Positions 1 to 9,809 of a stretch of 64,000 bases of DNA are shown one piece after another. Each line of letters starts with the position of its first letter. Positions within the stretch are counted from its first letter, which is position 1. The notes under the pieces are model-generated. The model ran no database searches. It had not been told where the DNA came from and saw only the letters and a program-made list of their open reading frames with translations. The position numbers were made by a program, and so were the translations under genes. Source of the DNA: Terriglobia bacterium. Lineage in GTDB: Bacteria; Acidobacteriota; Terriglobia; JAJPHL01. The DNA lies in the NCBI GenBank assembly GCA_021325275.1, contig JAJPHL010000071.1, positions 62,001-126,000 of the forward strand, given 5' to 3'.

Positions 1-110
1 ATCAGAAACAAGTTGTAGCCGCCGCACAGAAAGCTTTGGACGACGCGCTGGAAGACGCTCGCCAGAAGGGAGTGCCCACGGGCTGGACCGTGCCGGCACC
101 TACGAAGTAA
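1..110 (+). CDS. C-terminal end of an unidentified protein (5' partial)
   Basis: The reading frame is open from the window edge to a TAA stop. It gives about 35 residues rich in Ala, Lys and Asp (a short amphipathic, helix-like stretch with DDALEDARQKG) and ends in a Pro-rich tail. Too little is visible to assign a family. It lies 27 bases upstream of the response regulator on the same strand, so it may belong to the same transcription unit; a sensor kinase there would fit, but nothing visible supports that. Confidence 0.55.
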   Translation, partial: QKQVVAAAQKALDDALEDARQKGVPTGWTVPAPTK

Positions 111-137
111 ACGCGCCAGGTCCACCCCCTGACCTCA

Positions 138-1520
138 ATGGCCGACCGCCTTCTCCTCGTTGAAGACAAAGCCGAGCTCCGCCAAATGCTCAAAGTTGCA
201 TTGAGCAAGGCGGGCTTCCAAGTCACTGAAGCCGCCGACGGAACCGAAGGCGTGCGTCTGCTCGGATCGCAACCGTTTTCCATCATTCTTACCGATTTGA
301 AATTGCCGGGCTGCTCCGGCCTCGATCTGCTGCAAAAGGCGCTGGAAATCGATCCGGGAATTCCCGTGGTCGTGATGACCGCCTATGGATCGATCGAAGA
401 ATCGGTTCGCGCGATGAAGGGCGGCGCCTACGATTTCATTCAGAAGCCGGTGGACCTGGAACATTTGCGCCTGATGCTGGAGCGCGCCGTCTTCCAGCAA
501 CAGTTGGTGCGCGAAAATCTTTTGCTGCGTGAAGAAGTATCGCAGCGCTACGGATTCCCGCGCATTCTCGCCGAAGACGAAGTGATGCAGGCGGTTGCCC
601 GCGACGTGCAGAAAGTCGCGCAGGCCGATACGACGGTGCTGCTACTCGGCGAAAGCGGAACGGGCAAAGAATTATTCGCGCGCGCGCTTCATCATTTGAG
701 TTTGCGGCAGAAACAGCCGTTCGTGGCGATCAATTGCGCGGCCATCCCCGAGGGACTTGTGGAGAATGAGCTCTTCGGTCACGAGAAAGGCGCCTACACG
801 GGCGCCGGCGCGCGGAAAATCGGCAAGTTCGAATTGGCGCATCGCGGCACGATTTTCCTCGATGAAATCGGCGAGCTGCCGCTGGCGGTGCAATCGAAGA
901 TCTTGCGCGTGCTCGAGGAACGCGCCTTCGAACGCGTCGGCGGGTTGCAGACCATCGAAGTGGACGTGCGGGTGGTTGCCGCGACCAATCGCGACCTATT
1001 GCAATGCGTCGCGCAAAAGACCTTTCGCGAAGATTTGTACTTCCGCATCGCCGCGCTGCCGGTCACGATCCCGCCGTTGCGCGAGCGCGGCCAAGACGTT
1101 TTGATGCTCGCCAGCCACTTCATCCGGAACTTCGCGCGCGAGTTCAAGAAAAAGGAAATCCGCCTGTCGCCGGAAGCCGAAGAGGTTTTGCTCGGCTATC
1201 ACTGGCCCGGCAACGTGCGCGAATTGCAGAACGCCATCGAGCGCGCCGTGATTCTCTGCGAAGAAGGCGTAATCCTGCCGGCGGATCTGAACATTCGCCC
1301 GGCGGTGGCGGGCGCGATCCCCACGCCGGATTTTGGCGGCGAGCCGTTCGACTGGGAAGGTCCGCTCGAAGAAGTCACGCAGCGCGCGGTGTCGATGGTG
1401 GAGCGCGCGAAAATCATGGCCGCGCTTCGGGAAGCGCGTTGGAACAAAATGAAGGCCGCCGAAAAACTCGGTATCGCTTACAAGACGCTTCTGGCCAAGT
1501 CACGGGCGCTGGGCATTTAA
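138..1520 (+). CDS. NtrC-family sigma-54-dependent response regulator
   Basis: A 460-residue three-domain regulator that activates RNA polymerase carrying sigma-54 after phosphorylation. The receiver domain (about 1-120) has acidic pocket D10, phospho-acceptor D53 in TDLKLPG, T81 and K103. The central AAA+ domain (about 145-380) has Walker A GESGTGKE (171-178), the sigma-54 contact loop GAYTGA (219-224, the Tyr variant of GAFTGA), Walker [11 protein letters not shown] (237-246) and the FREDLYFRI sensor region near 297. A Fis-type helix-turn-helix occupies about 425-460. No histidine kinase is visible nearby. It sits 10 bases before the MoxR gene on the same strand and may be cotranscribed with it. 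The family call is firm; the target genes are unknown. Confidence 0.95.
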   Translation: MADRLLLVEDKAELRQMLKVALSKAGFQVTEAADGTEGVRLLGSQPFSIILTDLKLPGCSGLDLLQKALEIDPGIPVVVMTAYGSIEESVRAMKGGAYDFIQKPVDLEHLRLMLERAVFQQQLVRENLLLREEVSQRYGFPRILAEDEVMQAVARDVQKVAQADTTVLLLGESGTGKELFARALHHLSLRQKQPFVAINCAAIPEGLVENELFGHEKGAYTGAGARKIGKFELAHRGTIFLDEIGELPLAVQSKILRVLEERAFERVGGLQTIEVDVRVVAATNRDLLQCVAQKTFREDLYFRIAALPVTIPPLRERGQDVLMLASHFIRNFAREFKKKEIRLSPEAEEVLLGYHWPGNVRELQNAIERAVILCEEGVILPADLNIRPAVAGAIPTPDFGGEPFDWEGPLEEVTQRAVSMVERAKIMAALREARWNKMKAAEKLGIAYKTLLAKSRALGI

Positions 1521-1530
1521 CCCATATCCA

Positions 1531-2481
1531 ATGGCCGAACAAGCGCGACACTTTGCCGGTCACATCGAAACTCAGTTGGGCCGCGTGATTGTCGGCCAGC
1601 GCGAAGTTCTCAGGCAAGTGGCTACCGTGTTGCTTTGCGGCGGTCACGCGCTGCTGGAAGGCGTTCCCGGAATCGCCAAAACTCTCATGGTGAAATCGCT
1701 GGCGCGCGTTTGTGCGCTGCGATTTCAGCGCGTGCAGTGCGCGCCCGACCTCATGCCCGCCGACGTCACCGGCGGCAGCGTCTACAACATGGCCGCGGGA
1801 TCGTTCAGCCTGCATCGCGGGCCCGTGTTCACCGATTTGCTGCTGGTGGACGAAGTGAATCGCATGCCGCCGCGCACGCAAGCCGCGCTGCTGGAGTGCA
1901 TGGAGGAGCGCCAAGTTACGATCGACGGCACGGGTCACGCGCTGAGCGAGTGGTTCAGCGTTTTCGCCACCCAGAATCCCGTGGAGTTTGAAGGCACGTA
2001 TCCGCTGCCGGAAGCGCAACTCGATCGCTTCCTTTTCAAGATTCACGTGGACTATCCCACGGCCGAGGAAGAATCGGAGATTCTCGAGCGCCATCAAAGC
2101 GGTTTTGACGCGCGCCATCTGGAGCGCGTGGAGTTGGGCACCGTCGACGCCGTCTTGTTAGCCGCGGCGCGCGCCGAAGCACAAGCGGTGCGCGTGGAAG
2201 CGGAGTTGCGATCCTACATCGCCTCGATCGTGCGCCGCACGCGCGACTGGCCGTCGCTGACGCTCGGCGGAAGTCCGCGCGCCGCCGTTTGTTTATTGCA
2301 AGCCGCCAAGGTGCAAGCCGCGCTCGACGGCCGCGACTATCTGATCCCCGACGACGTGAAGGTGATGGCCGCGCCCGTGCTGCGGCATCGCTTAGTGATT
2401 CGCCCCGAAGCCGATCTCGAAGGACTCACGCCCGATCGCGTGATCGCCGAGATCGTCGCGCACGTGGACGTCCCCAAGTGA
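1531..2481 (+). CDS. MoxR-family AAA+ ATPase
   Basis: A 316-residue MoxR-type AAA+ ATPase, a family of chaperone-like ATPases that often act with DUF58/VWA proteins on periplasmic or membrane targets. Walker A is GVPGIAKT (44-51), Walker B LLLVDE (103-108), followed by the family-typical [17 protein letters not shown] segment. The length is normal for the family. The gene overlaps the DUF58 gene by four bases (GTGA), a sign of translational coupling. MoxR-DUF58 pairs followed by SpoIIM-like and RDD membrane proteins recur in many bacteria, and this locus keeps all four. Confidence 0.95.
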   Translation: MAEQARHFAGHIETQLGRVIVGQREVLRQVATVLLCGGHALLEGVPGIAKTLMVKSLARVCALRFQRVQCAPDLMPADVTGGSVYNMAAGSFSLHRGPVFTDLLLVDEVNRMPPRTQAALLECMEERQVTIDGTGHALSEWFSVFATQNPVEFEGTYPLPEAQLDRFLFKIHVDYPTAEEESEILERHQSGFDARHLERVELGTVDAVLLAAARAEAQAVRVEAELRSYIASIVRRTRDWPSLTLGGSPRAAVCLLQAAKVQAALDGRDYLIPDDVKVMAAPVLRHRLVIRPEADLEGLTPDRVIAEIVAHVDVPK

Positions 2482-3857
2482 TCGCGCCCGCGCCTCTCGC
2501 GCCCGCGGCGGTTTCCGCGCGTTGCCGCAATGCCAGGCGTCTCGCCGTTGCTTTTGGTCCGAGATTCTTCGTGATGCTCCTGGCCGGCGCCGTCTTCGTT
2601 GGTCCCGCGTGGTGGGATCGTCGCTTTGCGTTTTTGATGATCGCGTGGGACGCGCTCGTTTTTCTCGCCTGGATCTTCGATTCCCGGCGGCTTCCCGCGC
2701 CGAATGAAGTGGAGATCACGCGCGAATGGCCCGACACCGTGTCGCTCGACGCTCGCGGCAGCGTGATTCTGCGGCTCACAAGCGAGTGTCCGCGCGCTTT
2801 CTCCGCCGAACTCAGCGATACCACGCCTGCCGATTGGCGCGAGTCGCCGCCGGTCCTCTCGCTGGCCGTTGCGGCGCGCGGAGTTGCCGAGGCGCGCTAC
2901 GAAATTCTTCCGCGACAGCGTGGTAGCGCACAACTCGGCACGGTGTTTGTGAAAATCCAGAGTGCGTTTCGCCTGGCGGAGCGCTGGATGATCGCCAAGC
3001 TGCCGCAAACGATTCGCGTCTATCCGAATCTGGAGGAAACGCGGCGCTTGACGCTCTACTTGATCCGCAGCCGTCAGATCCAGATGGAACGCCGGCTGAA
3101 AACGCAATCCGGCAAGGGTCGCGAGTTCGAAAGCTTGCGCAATTATCGCGCCGGCGACGAACGCCGCGACGTTTGTTGGACCGCCACTGCGCGTCGCGGC
3201 GAGTTGGTGACGAAAACATATCAGCATGAGCGTAGTCAAACGGTGACGCTCGTGGTCGACGCGGGACGCCTGATGCTTGCGCAGGACGGCGCGCGCGCGA
3301 AACTCGATCATGCGGTGAGCGCCGCGTTGGCGCTCGGGCAAGTGGCGATGCGTTCGGGCGATCGCGCGGGACTGCTGGCGTATGGGCGCAAGTTGCAAGC
3401 GCGACTCGCACCGGGCCGCGGCGCGGGCCACTTTCGGGCCATGTTGGAATCGCTGGCGTTGCTTCGCGGGGAGTTATCGGAAGCGGCTCACTCGCTCGCC
3501 GCCGACACCTTGCTGCTCATGCAATCGCGGCGCGGACTGGTGCTGTGGCTCACCGATCTTGCGGAAACGGCCGCGACGCCGGAGGTGATCGAAGCGGCCG
3601 GGCGTGTCGCGCGGCGGCATCTCTTGCTTTTCGTCACCATGAGTCAAGCGATGTTGCACGGCGTTCTCGCGGAAAAACCCGAGACCGCCGAGGCGATGTA
3701 TCGCTACGCTGCGGCGACTGAAATGGCGCAGCGCCGCGAAGTGCTGCTCGGGCGATTGCGCCGGCAAGGCGCGCTTGTGCTCGATCTCGATCCGGCGGAC
3801 GTGGCGCCCGCGGTGGTCAACGAGTATCTGCGGGTGAAGGAGATGGGACTTCTGTAA
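2478..3857 (+). CDS. DUF58 domain-containing protein
   Basis: About 459 residues from the GTG overlapping the MoxR stop. This start is preferred because of the GTGA coupling; the frame stays open farther upstream inside moxR, and an ATG at 2574 is a shorter alternative. Two hydrophobic segments in the first 65 residues anchor it in the membrane. The DUF58 core follows: the segment [19 protein letters not shown] and, after it, a VWA-like start at [12 protein letters not shown]58 proteins are usually partners of MoxR ATPases; the function is not biochemically defined. Its 3' end overlaps the convergent SpoIIM-like gene by 41 bases. Confidence 0.92.
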   Translation: MIAPAPLAPAAVSARCRNARRLAVAFGPRFFVMLLAGAVFVGPAWWDRRFAFLMIAWDALVFLAWIFDSRRLPAPNEVEITREWPDTVSLDARGSVILRLTSECPRAFSAELSDTTPADWRESPPVLSLAVAARGVAEARYEILPRQRGSAQLGTVFVKIQSAFRLAERWMIAKLPQTIRVYPNLEETRRLTLYLIRSRQIQMERRLKTQSGKGREFESLRNYRAGDERRDVCWTATARRGELVTKTYQHERSQTVTLVVDAGRLMLAQDGARAKLDHAVSAALALGQVAMRSGDRAGLLAYGRKLQARLAPGRGAGHFRAMLESLALLRGELSEAAHSLAADTLLLMQSRRGLVLWLTDLAETAATPEVIEAAGRVARRHLLLFVTMSQAMLHGVLAEKPETAEAMYRYAAATEMAQRREVLLGRLRRQGALVLDLDPADVAPAVVNEYLRVKEMGLL

Positions 3858-4806
3858 CCGTGTTGTCGCGGCCGGCGAGGCGTAAATAAAGATACAGGCT
3901 CAAACCCATCGCCGCCGACACCGCGAATTTCAGCGGCACGGGCGCTTCCGACGGAGAAAAAAATCCTTCCAGCAATCCCGCGATAAAAAGCATCGGCAGC
4001 GTTCCCAGCGCCAACTTCACGCCCAGGCCGCCGTAATGTTGGATCGCTTCGCGGCGGCTCAACGATCCGGGAAACAGCAAGCCGCGCGCAATCAGCAATC
4101 CGCCGCCGCCGGCAATGAAGATCGCCGGCAACTCCAGCGCGCCGTGCGCCGCCACGAACGACCACAGGTCCACGCTCATGCTCGCTTGCCAGCACGCCGC
4201 GCCGATCACGCCCATCAGCAATCCGTTGAACACCATCATGTACACGGTGCCGAGCACTGTGAAGCCCATGGCGAACGCGGCGAGACTCACCGTCATGTTG
4301 TTGGTCATGATGGAACTCGACGCCAGCGGTTGCACGCCGACGATCGAGTGCGTCCACATCTGCCGTCGCGCGATGGTGTCGGCCATCCGGTGGCCCAGGA
4401 AGAATCGCGTGAACGACGGATCGGCGATCGTGGCAAGCGTTCCCGCGAGCGCGCCCAACAGAAACAGCACGAACGCCGCCATCGTGTACGGCATGGTGTC
4501 GCGAAACGTTTGCGGAAAGCCACCGCCATAGAATCGCCAGATTCCCGAAGGCCCGCGACGGCGGCTCGAGTAAATCAAATTGTGCGCGCCGCCGAGCAGG
4601 CGATTCAGATAATCGGCCATGCGCTGATTGCGCGAATCCTCGCGAACCGTGGCGAGATCGGCGGCGACTTGGCGATACAATAGTCCCGTCTCGCGCAACT
4701 CGCGCGCGGTGAGTTTCGCAATGCCGCCGCGGCCGGACTGCCGGACCAGTTCCTCCAGGCGATCCCAGTACGGTTTGCGTTTTTTCAGCCAAAGGCTGGT
4801 GTTCAT
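3817..4806 (-). CDS. SpoIIM-family (stage II sporulation protein M) integral membrane protein
   Basis: 329 residues with about 100 hydrophilic N-terminal residues (opening KKRKPYWDRLEELV) followed by about six hydrophobic segments, the layout of SpoIIM/DUF95 proteins. In Bacillus, SpoIIM belongs to the DMP peptidoglycan hydrolase complex. Outside spore formers the family accompanies MoxR-DUF58 and RDD genes and has no settled function. It lies on the opposite strand to moxR-DUF58, runs 41 bases into the end of the DUF58 gene and is divergent from the RDD gene. The family call is good; the role is inferred from context only. Confidence 0.88.
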   Translation of the reverse strand: MNTSLWLKKRKPYWDRLEELVRQSGRGGIAKLTARELRETGLLYRQVAADLATVREDSRNQRMADYLNRLLGGAHNLIYSSRRRGPSGIWRFYGGGFPQTFRDTMPYTMAAFVLFLLGALAGTLATIADPSFTRFFLGHRMADTIARRQMWTHSIVGVQPLASSSIMTNNMTVSLAAFAMGFTVLGTVYMMVFNGLLMGVIGAACWQASMSVDLWSFVAAHGALELPAIFIAGGGGLLIARGLLFPGSLSRREAIQHYGGLGVKLALGTLPMLFIAGLLEGFFSPSEAPVPLKFAVSAAMGLSLYLYLRLAGRDNTVTEVPSPSPADTR

Positions 4807-4837
4807 AGCGGATGTTTACGCCCGATGGATGCGCCAG

Positions 4838-5632
4838 ATGGATACGATGAATACGCGCGAGCCGCTCCCCAGCTCCCGCTCAGAAAACATTAGCATTGAA
4901 ACGCCCGAACAGGTGGCGCTGACGTTTCCGCTCGCCGGCGTGGGCAGCCGCTTCCTCGCTTTGGCGATGGACACGGCGATTCAAGTCGGCGCGATCGTGG
5001 CGCTGACACTGGCGGGCTTCGTCGTCATGCGTCTCTCCAATAGCCATCCGTCGTTTTCAACTTCTCTTCAATGGACGATTGCGCTTTCCGGAATCGCGTC
5101 CTTCCTCGTGCACTTTGGGTATTTCGCGACGTTTGAGGCGTTGTGGCAGGGTCAAACGCCGGGGAAACGGAATCAAGATTTGCGCGTGATCAAGGACAAC
5201 GGCGCGTCGATTACGGTGTTCGACGCGATCGGCCGCAACTTGCTGCGCATCGTTGACGGGATTCCCGGAATCTATGCAGTCGGCGTGGCGTCGGTCTTCT
5301 TGAGTCCGCGGAACAAGCGCCTGGGCGACTATCTCGCGGGGACCATCGTGGTGTACGACAAGCCGATGGATCGCAAATCGTCGCTGGCGTTTCGCGGCGT
5401 CGAATCGCCGGCGCCGGTGGGCCAGTCGACATCGCGCAAACTGACACCCGAGCAGTTCCAATTGCTGGAAACCTACACGGCGCGGAAGTATGATTTCGAA
5501 TGGGACATGCGTAATCGCTTTGCCGCGGAAATCGTCGACCGCTTGGCCGCGAGCTTCGAAATTACCGCGGAAGAACGGCGCGATCCCGATGCGTTGATCG
5601 AGCGTCTGGTGAACGAGTATCGCAACCGGTGA
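4838..5632 (+). CDS. RDD-family membrane protein
   Basis: About 264 residues. The RDD signature is visible: GVGSRFLALAMDTAIQ starts the first membrane segment, and GQTPGKRNQDLRV followed by SVFLSPRNKRLGDYLAGT is the conserved loop and end of the domain. About 90 hydrophilic residues follow. Starts at 4829, 4838 and 4847 are all in frame and none has a convincing ribosome site; 4838 is a compromise. Its 5' end faces the SpoIIM-like gene across about 30 bases. RDD proteins are membrane proteins of unclear, possibly transport-related function. Here the gene completes the MoxR-DUF58-SpoIIM-RDD set. Confidence 0.88.
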   Translation: MDTMNTREPLPSSRSENISIETPEQVALTFPLAGVGSRFLALAMDTAIQVGAIVALTLAGFVVMRLSNSHPSFSTSLQWTIALSGIASFLVHFGYFATFEALWQGQTPGKRNQDLRVIKDNGASITVFDAIGRNLLRIVDGIPGIYAVGVASVFLSPRNKRLGDYLAGTIVVYDKPMDRKSSLAFRGVESPAPVGQSTSRKLTPEQFQLLETYTARKYDFEWDMRNRFAAEIVDRLAASFEITAEERRDPDALIERLVNEYRNR

Positions 5633-5636
5633 TTGA

Positions 5637-8600
5637 ATGAGACGTTTGCTCGTTGGCGTGTTGTTCTTATGGCCGCTGTCCGCGCAAACACCGGCTCCGG
5701 GCGCGAGCGGTGCGAGAGTCTGGACCGAAGACCTCACAATTCCCACCTATCGCCTGAACACCGCGAATCCCGTGCCGCAATTCGCGGAGTTCACAACGCG
5801 GCCGTTCTATCCGTACCCCGCACTCAAGGATTTTGAGACCGACAAGCCGTTACCGAAAGCCTGGCACGCCGTCTATCTTGAAAACGAGTTTCTGAAAGTG
5901 ACCGTGCTGCCCGATCTCGGCGGCAAACTCTATTCCATCTTCGACAAAATCACCTCGCGCGAAGTGCTCTATCGCAACAACGTGATCAAATACGCCGACA
6001 TCGGTTTGCGCGGCGCCTGGACCGCCGGCGGCATCGAATGGAATTTTCCCGAAGGCCACACGTTCACCGCCGTTTCTCCCGTGGACTTCGTCACGTATCA
6101 GGATAAAGACGGCAGTGCGGAAGTAACGGTAGGCGATACCGAGCGCGTGCAAGGATTGCAATGGATGGTCACGATTCGTCTGCGTCCGGGCGTGCGCGCG
6201 GTGGAAGCGGAAATTGTGTTGCGGAATCCGAACGAGATTCCCGGCCGATATTGGTTCTGGGCCAATGCCGCGATTCCGGCGCGCGACGATCTGCGCTTCG
6301 TCTATCCGATGCGTCTCGTGGTCCCGCATGGCGGCACCGCGCGCCCGTATCCGATGTTTCAGCGCCAAGACGACTCGTCATGGGCGTCGATGAAAAACAG
6401 TGAATCACTATTTGCTCTTGATTCATTCCGCGATTTCTTCGGCGCGTACTACGAGCGCGCCGACAACGGCGTCGTGCAGGTATCGGACCACCGCTTGCTT
6501 CCGGGAAAGAAGATTTTCAGTTGGGGATTAGGCGCTCAGGCCGAACGCGACGTCGCGAGCGTCACCGATTCCGACGGTCCTTACGCGGAGATTCAAGCGG
6601 GTCGCCCGATCAATCAGAGCGGCCATCTGCCGATGGAGCCGTTTTACACCGAGCGGATTCTTCAGTATTGGTATCCCGCTGAGCGCCTTGGCGGCGCGTG
6701 GAGCGAGGCGAATCGCGATGCGGTGCTGCGCCTGAACGTGTCGCAAGAAAAGGCGCGCGTGTGGCTCGAAGGCACACGGGCGTTCGACGCCTTGGAAATC
6801 ACGCTGCAAGATGGCGCGGGAAAAACGCTCCAAACGTGGAAGACGCCTCTCTTCCCGGGATTGCCGTTCACGGCGGCGGCCGACGTCGTGGGAACGGGAC
6901 CATTTGTGGTGTCGGTGCGCACCGCCGCGGTGAAAGGCGCGGTCGGCGCGGAGATTATTCGCTTCCGCAGCGATGCTCCGATCGACGGCAACGAACGTTT
7001 CGCCGGTGTGCCGGCGGTCAAGAAGGCGACTCCCACGGTCTTTGAACAGGGTCAAGCCTTCGACGTAGAGTCGCATGACGCCAAGGCGCGCGAGAGCTGG
7101 CGCGAAGCGATTCGCTTGAATCCTTCGTTCGCGCCGCCGCATTTGAGTCTGGGAATTTCCTATTACCGCTCGGGCGAGTTGCAAGAAGCGGAGTCGCATT
7201 TGCGGGAGGCGCTTCGGTTGCGACCGGATCTCGACGATGCCAAATATTATTTGGTGTTGGTGCTACGCGAAGCGCCGAACACGGAAGGGGAGCGTCGCGC
7301 GATCCTGACGCAAGCGGCCGCCCGCGGCAAATGGTCGGGACCGGCACACATCGTGCTGGGCAAAATGGCGCTCGCCGCCGGCGACACCAAAGGGGCGATC
7401 GCGCAATTCTCCGTGACGCCGGACGCCGAGGCGCGCACGTTGCTCGCGATGGCGTATCGCATGGCTGGAAACGCAGCGCGCGCGCGCGTCTTGCTCACGC
7501 AGTTGCAGCGCGACATTCCAACGGATCATCTGGTGTTGTCGGAGGCCGCGCTCGCAGGCGATGCGCCCGCCGAATACGATCTTTGGCGCCTGCTCGATCG
7601 TCAGCCGGACGCGGTCACGGGGTTGGCGCTGAGCTACGCCGAAGTGAATCGCGCGGAAGCGCGCAAGCTGCTGGAGAAAGCTGTCGCGCGCGCGGGAAGG
7701 AACGCCGATCCCATGTGGCACTACACGCTGGGATGGCTGCACGAGGCGAATCGCGATGCCGCCGCGGCGGTTCAGGAGTATCGCGCGGCGGCCCAGATGA
7801 ATTCGGACTACGTGTTTCCCAGCCGCGTGAAGGAAATCGAGATTCTCGAGCACGCGCTCACCGCGCTGCCGGCCAATTCGCCGGAAGCGGGACGCACCGC
7901 GTCTTACTTGGGTGAAGCCTTGGCTGCGCACCATCGTTGGACCGAAGCACGAACAAATTGGATCGCTGCAACGCAAGCAATTGCCAGCGATCCTCTTCCG
8001 GCGAAATTGCTTGCGTTCGCCGAGAAAACGTCCAAGGACTCGGAAGTCGCGTTGGCTGAATACGGGCAGGCCCTGGCACGCGATCCGAGCGATGCGCGGT
8101 TCTACGCCTTGCGCGACGACGTGCTGGCGCGCGACTCCGCGTCGCCTGCCAAGCGGCTCGCGTTGCTTGAAGCAGCGCCCGCGCAGGTCAAAGAACAAGC
8201 AGATGTCGCCACAAGACTCGTCCCGTTGCTCGTCGCCGCCGAGCGTTGGAAAGCCGCTGAAGACTTGTTGAAGCAAATGCCGCCGGCCGCCTCGCCGCAA
8301 GGCGCCGAGTTTCGCCGCAAGTACGAACTGGCCATCGCCGATGGCTACGCGAAGACCGGCCATAGCGCCGACGCCGCGAAAGCTGTCGTGAATTCCACGG
8401 TGCAAGCGTCGAACGTCGAGAATCCCGGCAACGTTCCGCCCAAACGCTGCATGGACACCGCGGCTGCGCTCGAACGTCTTGGCAAGCGCGACGAAGCGAT
8501 GCAGTGGATCACACGCGCCGCCGACTGGCCGAAGAACGCAGCGGAACCGAAGCCGAAGCCCACGACCGAAGACGAATATCATCGTGCTCTGGCGCTCGCT

Positions 8601-8729
8601 CGCCTGAGACGCTTTCCAGAGGCACAAGCCGCGATGGAGTTTGTGGTCCACAACGATACCGGCGGAGAGCTTGGTCGCGACGCCGAACTGACACTGCGCC
8701 ACTGGAAGGCGGCGGGAGTTATTAAATAA
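5637..8729 (+). CDS. Exported DUF5107 protein with C-terminal TPR repeats
   Basis: 1030 residues starting 4 bases after the RDD stop. A short signal peptide (MRRLLVGVLFLWPLSAQ) is followed by a DUF5107 domain (about 40-340; segments LPDLGGKLYSIFDK and GGIEWNFPEGHT resemble a galactose-mutarotase-like beta-sandwich), a linker beta region, and TPR-like helical repeats from about 475 to the end (for example SLGISYYRSGELQEAESHL). DUF5107-TPR proteins are known from Acidobacteriota and Bacteroidota and are presumed to act on or bind carbohydrate, but no activity is established. The following amidohydrolase begins 10 bases later, so the two may be coexpressed. Confidence 0.85.
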   Translation: MRRLLVGVLFLWPLSAQTPAPGASGARVWTEDLTIPTYRLNTANPVPQFAEFTTRPFYPYPALKDFETDKPLPKAWHAVYLENEFLKVTVLPDLGGKLYSIFDKITSREVLYRNNVIKYADIGLRGAWTAGGIEWNFPEGHTFTAVSPVDFVTYQDKDGSAEVTVGDTERVQGLQWMVTIRLRPGVRAVEAEIVLRNPNEIPGRYWFWANAAIPARDDLRFVYPMRLVVPHGGTARPYPMFQRQDDSSWASMKNSESLFALDSFRDFFGAYYERADNGVVQVSDHRLLPGKKIFSWGLGAQAERDVASVTDSDGPYAEIQAGRPINQSGHLPMEPFYTERILQYWYPAERLGGAWSEANRDAVLRLNVSQEKARVWLEGTRAFDALEITLQDGAGKTLQTWKTPLFPGLPFTAAADVVGTGPFVVSVRTAAVKGAVGAEIIRFRSDAPIDGNERFAGVPAVKKATPTVFEQGQAFDVESHDAKARESWREAIRLNPSFAPPHLSLGISYYRSGELQEAESHLREALRLRPDLDDAKYYLVLVLREAPNTEGERRAILTQAAARGKWSGPAHIVLGKMALAAGDTKGAIAQFSVTPDAEARTLLAMAYRMAGNAARARVLLTQLQRDIPTDHLVLSEAALAGDAPAEYDLWRLLDRQPDAVTGLALSYAEVNRAEARKLLEKAVARAGRNADPMWHYTLGWLHEANRDAAAAVQEYRAAAQMNSDYVFPSRVKEIEILEHALTALPANSPEAGRTASYLGEALAAHHRWTEARTNWIAATQAIASDPLPAKLLAFAEKTSKDSEVALAEYGQALARDPSDARFYALRDDVLARDSASPAKRLALLEAAPAQVKEQADVATRLVPLLVAAERWKAAEDLLKQMPPAASPQGAEFRRKYELAIADGYAKTGHSADAAKAVVNSTVQASNVENPGNVPPKRCMDTAAALERLGKRDEAMQWITRAADWPKNAAEPKPKPTTEDEYHRALALARLRRFPEAQAAMEFVVHNDTGGELGRDAELTLRHWKAAGVIK

Positions 8730-8739
8730 GAGCCGTGAA

Positions 8740-9801
8740 ATGAATCTCGCCGACTATCAACCTCGCAGCATGTTGCACGTTCCCGAGCATCACGTGGCGC
8801 GTCCCGCATTTCCGGCGCTGGACTTTCACACGCACCTCGCTTGGAGCTCTGCCGACGGCAGCGCACCGCCGAAATATCTTGGCGACGCGCAAGAATTGCT
8901 CACGGTGATGGATCGCAAGAATGTTTCGGCACTGGTTCACTTGACGGGCGGCTACGGCGCGCACCTGGACGCCTGCATTCGCGATTTGCAGCAAGCGCAT
9001 GCCGGGCGTTTTTACGTTTTCGCTGAGCCGATGTGGAATCGCGCGTCCGAACCGTCATACGAGGCCAATCAGGCGGCGGAGATCGAGCGCGCGGCGCGCG
9101 TGGGCGCGCGAGGGCTGAAAGTCTTGAAGACGCTCGGACTTTTCTTGCGCGAGCAAGGACGCCTCGTGCGCGTCGACGATCCGCGCTTCGATCCCATGTG
9201 GGAAACGTGCGGCGCGCTGGGATGGCCGGTGGCGATTCACGTGTCCGATCCCGAAGCGTTCTTTCTGCCCATTGATCGTTTCAACGAGCGCTACGAGGAA
9301 TTGCACAATCATCCCGATTGGTCATTCTGTGGCCGTGATTTTCCCGGCGATCGGGAATTACAGGAATCGCGCAATCGCGTGATGGCGCGCCATCCGCGCA
9401 CGCAGTTCGTGGTGTTGCATGTAGGCAACAACGCGGAAAACCTCGCCTATGTTTCCGAATGCCTCGACCGCTTTCCCAACATGACCGTCGATATTGCCGC
9501 GCGCATCGGAGAGCTCGGCAGGCAGCCTCGCGAAGCAAAGCGTTTTATCGATCGCTATCAAGATCGTGTGCTCTTCGGCACCGACGCCGTTCCGAATGGA
9601 CACGAATTTCCGCAGCAACTGTTTTGCGACGAGTTGTATGAAATCTACTATCGACTCCTGGAAACCGAGGACGAGTACTTCGACTACGCGCCGGCGCCCG
9701 TGCCGCCGCAAGGGCGTTGGCGGATCTACGGCCTAGGCTTGAGCCGCGACGTGCTGCGCAAGGTGTATTACGAAAACGCGGCGCGCCTCTTGCGGCTATA
9801 G
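8740..9801 (+). CDS. Amidohydrolase-family (amidohydrolase_2, PF04909-like) metal-dependent hydrolase
   Basis: 353 residues with a TIM-barrel metal-hydrolase pattern. There is an HxH pair in FHTHLAW near residue 28, a Lys in GLKVLKTLG, a His in VAIHVSDPEAF, a His in VVLHVGNNAEN and a catalytic-type Asp in RVLFGTDAVPNG. These fit the amidohydrolase_2 family, whose members include decarboxylases and lactonases such as the ACMSD group. The substrate is not readable from sequence. It is followed after 8 bases by an SDR dehydrogenase, which suggests a joint catabolic step. Confidence 0.85.
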   Translation: MNLADYQPRSMLHVPEHHVARPAFPALDFHTHLAWSSADGSAPPKYLGDAQELLTVMDRKNVSALVHLTGGYGAHLDACIRDLQQAHAGRFYVFAEPMWNRASEPSYEANQAAEIERAARVGARGLKVLKTLGLFLREQGRLVRVDDPRFDPMWETCGALGWPVAIHVSDPEAFFLPIDRFNERYEELHNHPDWSFCGRDFPGDRELQESRNRVMARHPRTQFVVLHVGNNAENLAYVSECLDRFPNMTVDIAARIGELGRQPREAKRFIDRYQDRVLFGTDAVPNGHEFPQQLFCDELYEIYYRLLETEDEYFDYAPAPVPPQGRWRIYGLGLSRDVLRKVYYENAARLLRL

Positions 9802-9802
9802 T
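9797..9802 (+). promoter_or_regulatory. Putative leaderless -10 element for the SDR gene
   Basis: TATAGT matches five of six consensus bases and ends 7 bases before the ATG, so a transcript would begin at or next to the start codon. It overlaps the amidohydrolase stop codon. No clear -35 is visible. It would let the dehydrogenase be transcribed independently of the gene in front of it. Confidence 0.4.
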
Positions 9803-9809
9803 AGTGTTC

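Noticed and set aside
7263-8702. A 479-residue minus-strand open frame inside the DUF5107-TPR gene
   Set aside because: No recognisable motif, and the opposite strand encodes clear TPR repeats.
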